In this document: positions 1 to 10,364 of the stretch, one piece after another | Layout: every line of letters begins with the position of its first letter | How positions within the stretch are numbered: the first letter of the stretch is position 1 | Source of the DNA: Elgaria multicarinata webbii | Lineage: Eukaryota > Chordata > Lepidosauria > Squamata > Anguidae | Assembly (NCBI RefSeq): GCF_023053635.1 | Contig: NC_086172.1 | Span: 21,915,501 to 21,979,500, forward strand | DNA: 64,000 bases | Direction of reading: 5' to 3' | Made by a program: the position numbers and the translations under genes | The notes under the pieces: generated by a model | The model's database searches: none | Seen by the model: only the letters and a program-made list of their open reading frames with translations | What the model was told of the DNA's origin: nothing

Positions 1-356
1 GACCCATTTAGATTCTGTTAAATAAATGTGGGGGGAAGGGAGAAAGTTACTCTACATGTGCTTGTATAATTCATAGATTCATAGTCTGTAATAGATAGGT
101 ATTTACACAACAAAGACTGGGTGACTTTTCTTGACCCAGAATCATTTGTCATTGCAACTTCTCAAATGAGACTTCACTTTACCCTTTTAGAGAAACTATG
201 CTTAACCAAACATATACATGCACGTGAACACAGACACACACAGACGCACCTGACATTTTAAAATAAGATAAATTTGACAGTCCAAAAGTTTATAACAAAT
301 AATCCAAAAACTGAAAACAAAACTGATGAATAATTTTGATGAAAATGTTACAACAA

Positions 357-490
357 CCTTCCCCAACCCAGTGCCCTCCAGAAGTGCTGGACTACAACTC
401 CTATGATTCCCAACCAGCATGTCCACACTGGCTGGGGCTGATAGGAGTTAAAGTCCAAAACATCTGAGGGCACCAGGTTGGGAAAGGCTG
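357..490. mobile_element. Palindromic MITE (AACTCCCATCATCC family)
   Basis: Non-autonomous foldback element of about 130 bp. One half reads CCTTCCCCAACCCAGTGCCC...GGACTACAACTCC and the other half is its reverse complement (GGAGTTAAAGTCC...GGCACCAGGTTGGGAAAGG). The family recurs at least a dozen times in the window. The superfamily is not certain. Confidence 0.8.
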
Positions 491-2065
491 GCCTATACCA
501 TAACCTAAACCCAACCTTTCCCCCATAATTCTCTTTTAATAAGTTCCATGGTTGTTTCTCAGATTCCCTGTTTCCTCCACAATTCACAAAAGGGAAATGA
601 CTATGTAAACCAGATTTTCACTAAAGTAAAATAAGTAGTGTCATCCAAAGGATGGCTACATTTGGCAACCAAATGGGTGTGGAAACCATAGGAGGCTCTT
701 CCTCTGGAACCATAAACATGGCTCAGTATAGATAGAACAGTGAGGGTTGAGATCTGTTGAATCCTGGTTAACTGCAGAACCTGGGATCCTGGCTTGTTGC
801 TTCCTTTATAGAACAGGATTATAAACCAAAGTTTGTTCTTGGTTTATGAATCCTTGCTTTCTGGGAGCAACAAACCAGGCTCCCAGGTTCAGACAGCACA
901 CTAAGCAAACCATTTCTGATTTGTTTAGCTGCTTGTGCTAGAGCCATCACAAGCGAACAGGCTGCATGCTTGTTTACCAGAATGTTGGTTTACCATTCTG
1001 TGCAATCTTGTCCATCTGCATAGTTGACTCAGAATCTCAAGTAATCAGAAATGAAATCTTGTATTTCAAATGTGACTTTGCTCTCTTTATTGATAGAAAC
1101 ACTGCATTCTAGTCTGCCTAATTAAAGGTCCAGTATTATCCGAAAGTTTGTTTAATTCATCAACGGAACTTGATCTGATAAAGTTAACATCAGCTTACCA
1201 TTAAACTAACCTCTTAGTATCCTTACTGAGCAACTAATAATATCTTACCAGTTCAGATGAGATCAGATATAACATTGCTGCTTGAGAGATGTGGATTAGC
1301 AAATGTCTGTAAAAGCTTCCTTACTATAGTTAAGAACCGATAAGAATAATGAGTGAGACCTTCATAGAGGTGAGATATCTAAGTCACTCAGGCTTTTAGA
1401 GAATCCCATCAACAGAAAAATCCTTGTACACATCCTTGGTGGTAGTGGGTTAAGGAAGGTGTTTAGGACAAATTATGTATTATATTTAATTGAAGTATTT
1501 TATCCTGCTCCTCAGCCAAAAAATAATTTTTAAAAAGGCTCCCGGAGCAGCTTACAATTAATCAGCAAAAAAGTCAATAAAGAACTAAGGAAGATTACTA
1601 GCATGAGTACTAGCAATTACATGGGTAGTTGTTTGAGCTGCTACCATAGAGGCTGCTCTGACAATTCAAACAATGTTCATCTTTTTCTTTTCTTTTGGAA
1701 GTACTGCTCGTTCCAAAAACTTCCTTCCCTGCATTGCATTGGGACATTTCAGGGAGGAGGAAAAGCAAGACACTCTTTTGTCTTTCTCACTTACCAGAAA
1801 CCTTCCCCTGCCCCAATATATAGCGATAAAGTGCATATGTTCATGGCTGGCAGCAAGCCCCCAAAGTGAGCCCATTAGTGCTACATTACACAGCAAGGGA
1901 AGGTTTCAAGAGGATGGGGGGAAGGGTCCTTTTTCCTTTCCCAATCCTGAACCATCTCCTTTGTGAGTCCTGAGGGGCAACCACAAGGGTCCTTTTCCAG
2001 GTTGGCTGGAGCCCTGGCCAAGAGCACTCCTCTTAGGTGCTGAAGATATACTGCAACATCTAAAA
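491..2065. other. Intergenic, nothing recognised
   Basis: AT-rich DNA. Short open frames near 1.6-2.0 kb show no conserved motif. Confidence 0.6.
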
Positions 2066-2407
2066 ATGGCTGTTCCAAGGCTCTGGAACTCCCCTCCCAG
2101 GGAGACTAGGCTCCCTCCCTCTGTGCTACACTTTTGGAGGCAGGCAAAAACTTTTTTTGTTTCAGCAGGCTTTTCAAGCTACTCTGGACCTGTGTTAATG
2201 TATTGGATTCCCTTCCCCTTTTTGATCTGTTACTGTTTTTTAATTTTTTAACATGTTTTTAATTTTAAAGTAGGTTAAATTCTATTTTAACTTTTGTAAA
2301 TTTATATTTATATGTTTTAATTGTACATGTTTTAATTTTGTAAACCGCCTTGAGTCCCAGTACTGGGAAAAAGGTGGGATATCATCATCATCATCATCAT
2401 CATCATC
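2066..2407 (+). mobile_element. LINE 3' tail fragment (L2/CR1-like) ending in (TCA)n
   Basis: A degenerate C-terminal frame (AVPRLWNSPP...) is followed by an AT-rich 3' UTR and the tail motif GTAAACCGCCTTGAGTCCCA...AAGGTGGGATATCA. It ends in a TCA microsatellite at about 2380-2407. The motif is typical of non-LTR retrotransposon tails in squamates; the exact family is unknown. Confidence 0.65.
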
Positions 2408-2859
2408 TGCACAGAAACACATTTTCAATAAGAGTCCAACACCTACAGAATGATATATCCATTTCCAGCTGCTAAAAAATCATCATCATCGCCACCACTG
2501 CCACCTATTATATATATATATTCTCTATAACCAACTGGTGAGCTAACCTTGGGTCATGAGGTGAGGTGGGTTGCACCAGCAGCACTACCACCATTATATA
2601 CATGGTCAAAAATGAATGTGTATTTGGGCTAAAAATAGGTCCCAGGTCTGAAAACGTTGAAGGCTACTGATTTATACTATGCCTATTGTTATATTACGCA
2701 CAACAAAAACGTTAAAACTAATTTGACCCTCAAAATTACAATCTAATAAGAAGTATACAAAGGAGAATGGGAAGGGGAGGTAACATTCCACATGCTGATT
2801 AGGAAAAAACATTTTCAGCTTAATAGCTCGGGATGAGTCAGAATATTAAAGCCATCTAT

Positions 2860-2950
2860 GGCTACAATCTTATGCATACTTACCTGGGAATAAGTCCCAT
2901 TAGACACAGTTGGACCTTCCTTCTGAGTGAATATGCATAGGTTTGTGCTG
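2860..2950. repeat. Short interspersed repeat (AATAAGTCCCATT family)
   Basis: ACAATCTTATGCATACTTAC...AATAAGTCCCATT...ATATGCATAGG is a motif seen repeatedly in squamate DNA. Related fragments lie near 8960, 21185-21245, 22050-22130 and 38848-38890. The parent element was not identified. Confidence 0.5.
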
Positions 2951-3289
2951 GAAGTGCAGTAGTGCCTGCTCTGTCTATAGCAGCTCTCTCCAAGAGCTCA
3001 GGAAGAGGGAAATTACTGGAGCATTTTTAATTTAGAGATTCCAAAGAATGATCCCGGGGGCTTAAATTGCTGAGTATGCATTCTACCACCAGACTACATC
3101 TCCTTTTTTGCCACTGAAAGAAAACATGAGAATCTATGCTAATAAGTTGGCATCACTGACAAGAAGCCGATGACAATACAGATGTTCACCCAATTTCTTG
3201 CAAGGGCACAGAAATACTTCCTATGTACTCTGTAAGTGTCCATGCCAGTAATTTAATGTGGATCCTCCCCTCAGCTTGGGACTAATATG

Positions 3290-3811
3290 TGCAAAGTCCG
3301 GGCCCGATTCAAAGTGCTGGTATTGTCATTCAAAGCCCTAAATGGTTTGGGGCCAGGTTACTTGAAGGAATGCCTCCTCCCATATGTACCTGCCAAGACC
3401 TTAAGATCATCTACAGGGGCCCTTCTCTGTGAGCCCCTGCCAAAGGAAGTGAAGCAGGTGGCTACTAGGGCCTTCTCCGCTGTGGCACCCCGGCTATGTA
3501 ACGAGCTCCCCAGAGTGGTCCGCCTGGTGCCTACACTATACTCCTTTCGTCGCCAGCTGAAAACCTTTTTATTCTCTCAGTATTTTAACACTTAATTTTA
3601 ACTTAAATTTAAATTTTACGGTTCTAACTCTGTATTTTAATCTTATATCAATTTTTGCTGCGTGGTTTTATCCTGGTTGTGCTTTTTATACTTATTTTGT
3701 ATTTGTGTTTTTAAACCGTTGGTTGTTTTATTATGGCTTTAATTTTTGTGAACCGCCCAGAGAGCTTCGGCTATTGGGAGGTATAGAAATGTAATAAATA
3801 AATAAATAAAA
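3290..3811 (+). mobile_element. L2-like LINE, 3' end with ORF2 tail
   Basis: An open frame of about 100 codons reads RARFKVLVLSFKALNGLGPG...AFSAVAPRLCNELPR...SFRRQLKTFLFSQ, the conserved C-terminal tail of vertebrate L2/CR1-clade reverse transcriptase proteins. It is followed by GTGAACCGCCCAGAGAGCTTCGGCTATTGGG and (AATA)n. The copy is 5'-truncated and not a host gene. Confidence 0.8.
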
Positions 3812-5905
3812 GTGGGACCTGCAACAAAATACAGCCGTGTATCCTCACCTCCAAGCACAGGGCTGAGCAACTTCTGGCCCTCCAGATGTTGCTGGCCTAT
3901 AACCCCCATTTGCATTAGAGACATTTTTCTGAGAAAATTTGTTGAGTTGTGTGTTTTTTTCTAAGCTTTCTAGAAAAAGAAGGCCGCTTTGCAAACTTTT
4001 CTCCAAATATTCTCCATTATTATTATTTTGGGATGGTGGCTGCCTCCTCTGTCCCACACTGCCTCAAAATGGTGCTAGGTATGTGGAGGGTTCAAAACGG
4101 GGACCAGGCTGCCAACACAATTGCTGCTGTTGCCACTTGCAGAGGCAGCACAAAAACCAAAACTCTGAGGGGGTAAAATGAAAGAAGCTGTGCTACAACC
4201 ACTGCTTATGGTGAGCCTCATGTCTGAGAAACTGTTGGCAGAATTTCTCCTTCCCTTGGAGAAATTTGATGAAATTATCCTTTCAGTTTCTCTGCCCACA
4301 AACGGGATGGAGAATTTTGAGAGGCCATTTGGGTACCACCCTACTTCCAGCTCACACCTCCCACTTACGTGCCATTGCCTGGCAGCGACAGAGTATTAAG
4401 CTCCACATCATGAAGAACTTGGTCGACAGAAGAATGCTTTTAATTCTTCTCAAATATTAGTTACATGACTTGTGCCAAAGCAGCCAAGCCTTAGTAAACA
4501 GGTGGTGGGTGTCAACTCTGATAAGGCCTGTCCTCATTTAAGCCATAGCCAGCAATGGCTGTGTGTCCTCACCTCAGGGTATGCGTGTATATAAAAGATT
4601 AATTATGGCGGGAGCAAAGAAATAAGTCATAGCACACACTTCCTTTCCTCCCCCCCTCCCTCGAACTGTGGCTTCATTTTCTGAAATCCAAGGGACACCG
4701 TTGAAGGCTGCTGTATGTGGCGTGGTTCCCTCCCTCCCCTGCCATATACGGAATTGGTCACAGTAGGCGAATATGAGGCATCGACCTGAACTTTGGACTA
4801 AACTTCTGCAGAGACAACAGTTGTAAGGTATACAGTAACCACTGTGGACTTCACCCTTATTTCGCCCTCAGCCTACTCTCTATCCAGAGCTTTCTCTGAA
4901 ATAATTTGATTGCAAAAGATTCAGTTTTAAACTGGATGAGGAAATTGAAATATATTTTGCATCTATTTTATGTCATGGTATTTTCATTTTCCAAGGGCAA
5001 TGGGATTTGAGATTTTCATCCCAAAACAGCTGAGCCTGAGCTTAATTATGGTAAGAAAACGCAGCAGCAACATTGGGGGAAACGTTTTGCTACACTTTCC
5101 CTCACAGAAGGACCTCATGTTTAAAAGCATGTTGAACAGATAAAACATCAAGAGCAGAAGGAGGTTGAGCTTGCTACCTAGCGGAGTCCGGGGTTGCCAT
5201 TCATACCCATCTCTTGCCAGAAATGTCGTACAGTGAGAAATGCCCTGTCTCCCTCAACCCTCCTCATTCTTTTTCTTTTGCGCAGTTTGCACTGAACCTA
5301 TCTCATAATCTTCTTCATTTGACCAGCCACCTGCAAATACATACACGCTCACATGTATACACTACATTTTGCCATGCAAAGGATAGGTGTTACGGTCCTA
5401 CTGGGTGTTTATTTGGCATTTTTATTGTAAATGGCTTCACACATTTTACCTCAACCACCTGCAGAATTTCTCTCCCAAACAGCTCTGAAAGCCGCGCTAC
5501 ACAACCTTTTTGCCCCCAAGGGCAAACAGTGTGAAACGCACACATAGTCCCCCTCATATACACAAACAGAGACAGTATCTCCCAAACACACATGTTACAC
5601 TGCTACACATACACACACACACTTCCCATTCACATAACACACACTCCCCCCACCCCTGCACATACACATACGTCTCAGTGCACTCAGAGGTTGGGGTGGT
5701 TTAAACCTCCGCTCCCAGCCTGCTGAGAAATAGAGAATCCAATTTTCAAGAAGTCTGCTGTTTTTCCGCTGCTAGTAGTGATGGAAAAATAGCAGCCTCG
5801 GAGGCTGGTGATGGGGAATTGGGAGAAACTTTCTCCTCTCCTAGGCCCCAGCAACCCCACCTCCAATTGTGGTGGGGATTTTTTTTGCAGTGGCAGGAGT
5901 GGCGG
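3812..5905. other. Intergenic, nothing coding recognised
   Basis: Mostly unique sequence with a CA-rich imperfect tract at about 5590-5680. Confidence 0.6.
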
Positions 5906-5913
5906 TTGCTGGG

Positions 5914-6422
5914 CAGGGCCGGTACTACCATAGAGGTCACTCAGACGGCCGCCTAGGGCACCAAGGTAAGGGACACCCCGAATGCTGCACCCGGAAGCCG
6001 CTCTCCCACAGCGGCTCTAAGAGGGTGGCTTCCAGATGTGCCATTCCGAAGCCGCCCACCCACCCCAGAGTCCTGGCTTCGCTTCGGCTGGGCGCCCACC
6101 CAGCCGAAGCGAAGCCACACCCACCCACCCACTCCAGCATCCTGGCTTCGCTTCGGCTGGGTGGGCGCCCAGCCGAAGCAAAGCCAGGACTCTGGGGCAG
6201 GCGGGTGGCTTCGGAACGGTGCACCCAGAAGTCGCTCTCCCAGAGCAGCTTCCGGCCAAGTGCGCTGTTCCGAAGCTGCCCCCCACCCGCACCCCAGCAT
6301 CCTGGCTTCGCTTCAGCTGGGCGGGCGAGATGGAGCCCCGTGCCCAGGTATGCTGGGGTGGGGGTGGGTAGGTGAAAGCAGCTTACCTGCCTAGGGCGCA
6401 AAATAGTCTGGCACCGGCCCTG
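5914..6422. mobile_element. Non-autonomous hAT element with GC-rich internal palindromes
   Basis: Ten-base perfect terminal inverted repeats (CAGGGCCGGT...ACCGGCCCTG) are flanked by an exact 8-bp duplication TTGCTGGG at 5906-5913 and 6423-6430, diagnostic of hAT-type insertion. The inside has repeated GC-rich modules with TGGCTTCGCTTCGGCTGGG and its reverse complement. The overlapping open frames on both strands here come from this repetition and are not genes. Confidence 0.85.
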
Positions 6423-6563
6423 TTGCTGGGGGTCTTGGGGTGGTCGCATTGCAGGGCTTTGGGGGCTGCCTTCAACCCACAGGCTGTGCAGTACAGCTAT
6501 AAATGAGAAAAACTTATGTCCACACTATAAACTACTGAAGTGGAGTAGCAGAGTCAGAAGGAG

Positions 6564-6877
6564 AAAGGAAAGGAAAGGAAAGGAACCTCTCATGCAAGCA
6601 CTTGAGTCATTGCTGACTCCTAGAGGGGCGCCTGCTTTCGCTGACGTTTTCTTGGCAGACTTTGTAGCAGGGTGGTTTGCCATTGCCTTCCCCAGTCGCC
6701 GTTGCCTTTCCCCCAGCTAGCTGGGTACTCATTTTACCGACCTCGGAAGGATGGAAGTCTGAGTCGACCTGAGCCAGCTGCGTGAGAACCAGCTTCCGCT
6801 GGGATCAAACTCAGGCCGTGGGGAGAGTTTCGGCTGCAGTAACTGCCGCTTACCACTCTGCGCCACACGAGGCTCTT
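6564..6877 (-). mobile_element. tRNA-derived SINE with target duplication
   Basis: On the minus strand it starts GAGCCTCGTGTGGCGCAGAGTGG (A-box-like TGGCGCAGAGTGG), has a B-box-like GAGTTTGATCCCA, a body containing AACGTCAGCGAAAGCAGGCG, and ends in a CCTTT-type tail. The exact 10-bp direct repeat TCAGAAGGAG flanks it (6554-6563, 6878-6887). It resembles squamate Squam1-type SINEs; the name is from memory. Confidence 0.8.
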
Positions 6878-7027
6878 TCAGAAGGAGGAACAGAAGCACA
6901 CACACACAAAAAAAACCCAGGAGAAAACATTTCTGGAAGCATCTGGCAGACTACTGTGTTGGCTTGGATGGCCTTCTGGACAGATCTAGCCAGGCTCTTC
7001 TTCTTATGCTCTCAACTCAATACAGTC

Positions 7028-7273
7028 CTCTTATTTTTATTTATTTATTATTGCATTTATATCCGGCCTTTTTTCCTCCAAGGACCCCAAGGTGGCGTAC
7101 ATAATCCTCCTCCTCTCCATTTTATCCTCACAACAACAACCCTGTGAGGTGGGTTTGGCTGCGAGTCTGTGACTGGCCCAAAGTCACCCAGAGAGCTTCC
7201 GTGGCTGAGTGGGGACTAGAACCCGGATCTCCCGACTCCTAGTCCAACACTTTAGCCACTGCACCACACTGGC
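7028..7273 (-). mobile_element. Sauria-type tRNA-derived SINE with 23-bp target duplication
   Basis: The minus strand begins AGCCAGTGTGGTGCAGTGGC, carries GGTTCTAGTCCCCACTC (B-box), then GTGACTTTGGGCCAGTCACAG, and ends GGATATAAATG plus an A/T-rich tail. The host sequence is duplicated exactly for 23 bp at 6999-7021 and 7274-7296, and nearly so beyond. Confidence 0.88.
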
Positions 7274-7639
7274 TCTTCTTATGCTCTCAACTCAATGCAA
7301 TCTTGGACTTGGTCATTGGATACCAAGAGTTTGCTGTCACTGCAGCCATGGACTCTTCTGCTTTGTTTCATCTGTTAAATGGGAATTATTGCAATGTTAT
7401 TGTTCTGGCCGGGCTCATGTGCCTTTAATGGGGATGTGATAGAAATTCAATAGGTGGGGTCTTCCTCACAAATTCATGTCTATGCTGGAGAAAGCAGAAC
7501 ATGCCAACTTTTCATCATGCAAGCTGTTCAAGGAACAGATCAGCCAGGAAAAAGAAGAAGTAATGATATAACCTGCCTTACCAGGGTTTTGTGAGGATAA
7601 CGGAAGTGAAATTAAATGTTACGCAGTTTGAGCTTTAGG

Positions 7640-8012
7640 CCCACGTTTCTCACCTGCCCAAGGGTCTCTACTTCCCTTGCTCGGCTTCGTCCATTTTCTT
7701 CTGCTGCTCCTTACGCCTGGAACGCTCTTCCAGAACATTTGAGAACTACAAGTTCAATTGCAGCTTTTAAAGCTCAGCTAAAAACTTTTCTTTTTCCTAA
7801 AGCTTTTAAAACTTGATTTTGTTCTGACTTTTACACTGTTTGTTTTACTCTACCCTGTGCCTGTTTGGTGCATTCTCTTCCCCTTCTTATTGTTTTATTA
7901 TGATTTTATTAGAATGTAAGCCTATGCGGCAGGGTTTTGCTATTTTATTGTTTTACTCTGTACAGCACCATGTACACTGATGGTGCTAAATAAATAAATA
8001 AATAAATAAATA
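7640..8012 (+). mobile_element. LINE 3' tail fragment (CACCATGTACACTGATGGTGC family)
   Basis: A short frame (AAPYAWNALPEHLR...AFKAQLKTFLFPKAFK) is followed by a 3' UTR with ATGTAAGCCTATGCGGCAGGG, GTACAGCACCATGTACACTG and an (AATA)n tail. A reverse copy of the same family lies at 60018-60365. This is a non-LTR retrotransposon end; the clade is uncertain. Confidence 0.75.
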
Positions 8013-8654
8013 ATAGGCATCGTGTGAGCTATTAAACAGAAACATGCTTATGAATGTTCAATCAATCAATAAGCAAACTCTCTTTCCTGCTGAAAACTGG
8101 ATCGGAAAGGCCACGTATGTGCAAGCAAGCGAAAAAATGAATCATTTATGTCTACGGCAAGTGACTACGAGGGGGGAAATGGGGAAAGAGTTAACATTCT
8201 TAGAACAGACTAGGAAGGACAAAGGCACATGTTGAAAGGTTAATAGGTTATACAGTACCTTAACCTTTCCACTTCACTAGCTTGATGTGTTCCTTCTCTC
8301 CCATTCAGGCTGCTTTAAGCCAGCCTCTGAGCATAATAGACAGCATGTTTATAAAAAGCAGATTGATGTAGCATTAAGCCTTTCTCAAGCTGTTTACACA
8401 CTGGAGGCGAATTAGGACTGGCATTTTTTCGTTGTCGTCTTCTTTTAGAGTAACACAGTTTCCTACAGAATGCACCAAGCAACTCCATCTTTGTAATGGT
8501 GCTTTTGCATCGGGGTGTGTTGTGCCGTGGAATTGTTTTAGGGGCATTTTTACAGACTGGGAAAAGAAAAGGACAGCTCTAAACCTCCTTTGTGAAGGCA
8601 CGTTGCAAAGTGTGCCGGTCTGAGCGAAGGAACTCCACTTGGTCCCACGAGACC

Positions 8655-8835
8655 CGGGCTGGGACCCTAGCTCAGCCATGCCACACGATGGGTGGCCTTG
8701 AGCAAGTCAGCCTCAGTTATCCACCTGTAAAATGGCAGTAGAAGTGACAGCCATTGTGAGGATTGTGAGGATTAAGATAAGGAAATACCACTATTCACCC
8801 CAAGGGCAACCTGCAAATCAGAGTTAATAAATAAA
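8655..8835 (+). mobile_element. MIR-like ancient SINE
   Basis: GGTGGCCTTGAGCAAGTCAG...CTCAGTTATCCACCTGTAAAATGG matches the conserved core of the amniote MIR SINE (TTGGGCAAGTCA...CTCAGTTTCCTCATCTGTAAAATGG). It is diverged, consistent with great age. Confidence 0.65.
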
Positions 8836-9180
8836 CCACGCAGTATGCAGTGTCTGTCCGGGCTTGATACATATATCTTTCTTACATTAATGCACTAATT
8901 CCCAACCTGAATACTTAGGTGGACTAGTGCGCTATGAGAGAACTGCTAGTGTGCCACGAGAATTAAATACATTAAGGGCAGAATCCTATGCACATTGGGC
9001 AGAAAAAATCTCTACAATTCTCAGCATTTCCCAGCCAACTGGCCAGGGAATGTTGGGGTGGGTGGGTTGTAGGACATTTTTCTGTCTAAACATTCATAGG
9101 ATTGAACCCTAAATAGTTAAAGATTCCTATGAGCTCAAAGTATTCACCCACAGACGAAGTTGCCCACTGTGTCTCTGCAT

Positions 9181-9682
9181 GATTGCGTCCAGTTCTGGGC
9201 TCCACAATTCAAGAAGGACGCAGACAAGCTGGAGCATGTTCAGAGGAGGGCAACCAGGATGATCAGGGGTCTAGAAACAAAGCCCTATGAAGAGAGACTG
9301 AAACAACTTGGCATCTTTAGCCTGGAGAAGAGAAGATTGAGGGGAGACATGATAGCACTCTTCAAATACTTAAAAGGTTGTCACAGAGAGGAGGGCCAGG
9401 ATCTCTTCTAGATCCTCCCAGAGTGCAGGACATGGAATAACGGGCTCAAGTTACAGGAAGCCAGATTCCGGCTGGACATCAGGAAAAACTTCCTGACTGT
9501 TAGAGCAGTACGACAATGGAATCAATTACCTAGGGAGGTTGTGGGCTCTCCCACACTAGAGGCCTTCAAGAGGCAGCTGGACAACCATCTGTCAGGTATG
9601 CTTTAGGGTGGATTCCTGCATTGAGCAGGGGGTTGGACTCAATGGCCTTGTAGGCCCCTTCCAACTCTGCTATTCTATGATG
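9181..9682 (+). mobile_element. CR1 LINE, 3' end
   Basis: The frame reads [20 protein letters not shown] and [20 protein letters not shown], the C terminus of CR1 ORF2, then the CR1 3' UTR ending GGCCTTGTAGGCCCCTTCC...CTATTCTATGATGA. It is severely 5'-truncated, about 500 bp. Confidence 0.93.
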
Positions 9683-9976
9683 AACTGCACTGACCTTATA
9701 TTTGATTGAGCCACGCTCCTAATTCTGCCATGTCCACATCCAAAATGTTTTATATTCTGTCATATTGTAATTTTAGGATTTTAATCTTTGTAAAGTGCTC
9801 AGAGAGCTTTGAATATTGGGTGCTATAAAAATGGAATGAATTAATAGTCCAAGAACCTTTCAGTAAGGCCTTTGCCTATAGCATCAATAAACAAATAGTT
9901 TGTTGGTATCTAAGGTCAGGCTAGGACCACCTGTAGCCTAAGGGGGTGTCTCTGGCTTGTACAATGTTAAATATTG

Positions 9977-10188
9977 AGAGCCAGTGTTGTGTAGTGGCTA
10001 GAGTGTCAGTCTGAGAGTTGGGAGATCTGAGATCTAGCACCCACTCGTCCATGGAAGCTCACTGGGTGACTTTGGGCCAGCCACAGACTCTCAGCCCAGC
10101 CTACCTCACAAGGTTGTTGTGAGGATAAAATGAAAAAGAGGAGGAACCTTGGGTTCCTTGGAGGAAAAAGGGTGGGATATAAATGTAA
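9977..10188 (+). mobile_element. Sauria-type tRNA-derived SINE
   Basis: Starts GAGAGCCAGTGTTGTGTAGTGG, has CACTGGGTGACTTTGGGCCAG and ends GGGATATAAATG. Flanked by a 9-bp direct repeat TAAATATTG (9968-9976, 10189-10197). Same family as the reverse copy at 7.0-7.3 kb. Confidence 0.85.
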
Positions 10189-10260
10189 TAAATATTGTGT
10201 ATATTGTCTACAAGAAGTACCAATTTTTGGCCTGTGTTACTCAGTATGGCTGAAGTCCAA

Positions 10261-10364
10261 GTGTATATAAAGAATTATAGATGTATATAAAGGATATAAA
10301 TGTGTATATTAAGTGTATTTAAAGGATATAAAAGTGTGTATTAAGTGTATATAAATGATATAAA
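10261..10364. repeat. AT-rich minisatellite
   Basis: Three to four imperfect units of about 31-40 bp built on GTGTATATTAAGTGTAT and AAAGGATATAAA. No gene function is implied. Confidence 0.75.

Noticed and set aside
5869-6449. Several 90-170-codon open frames
   Set aside because: They read through the GC-rich palindromic modules of the hAT element on both strands.
6840-6877. tRNA-like A and B boxes
   Set aside because: They form the head of a SINE with target duplications, not a functional tRNA gene.
7616-7816. 66-codon frame
   Set aside because: It belongs to a LINE 3' end; a reverse copy with the same tail lies at 60.0-60.4 kb.
9160-9411. 83-codon frame with a recognisable protein sequence
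   Set aside because: It is the C terminus of CR1 ORF2, not a host gene.
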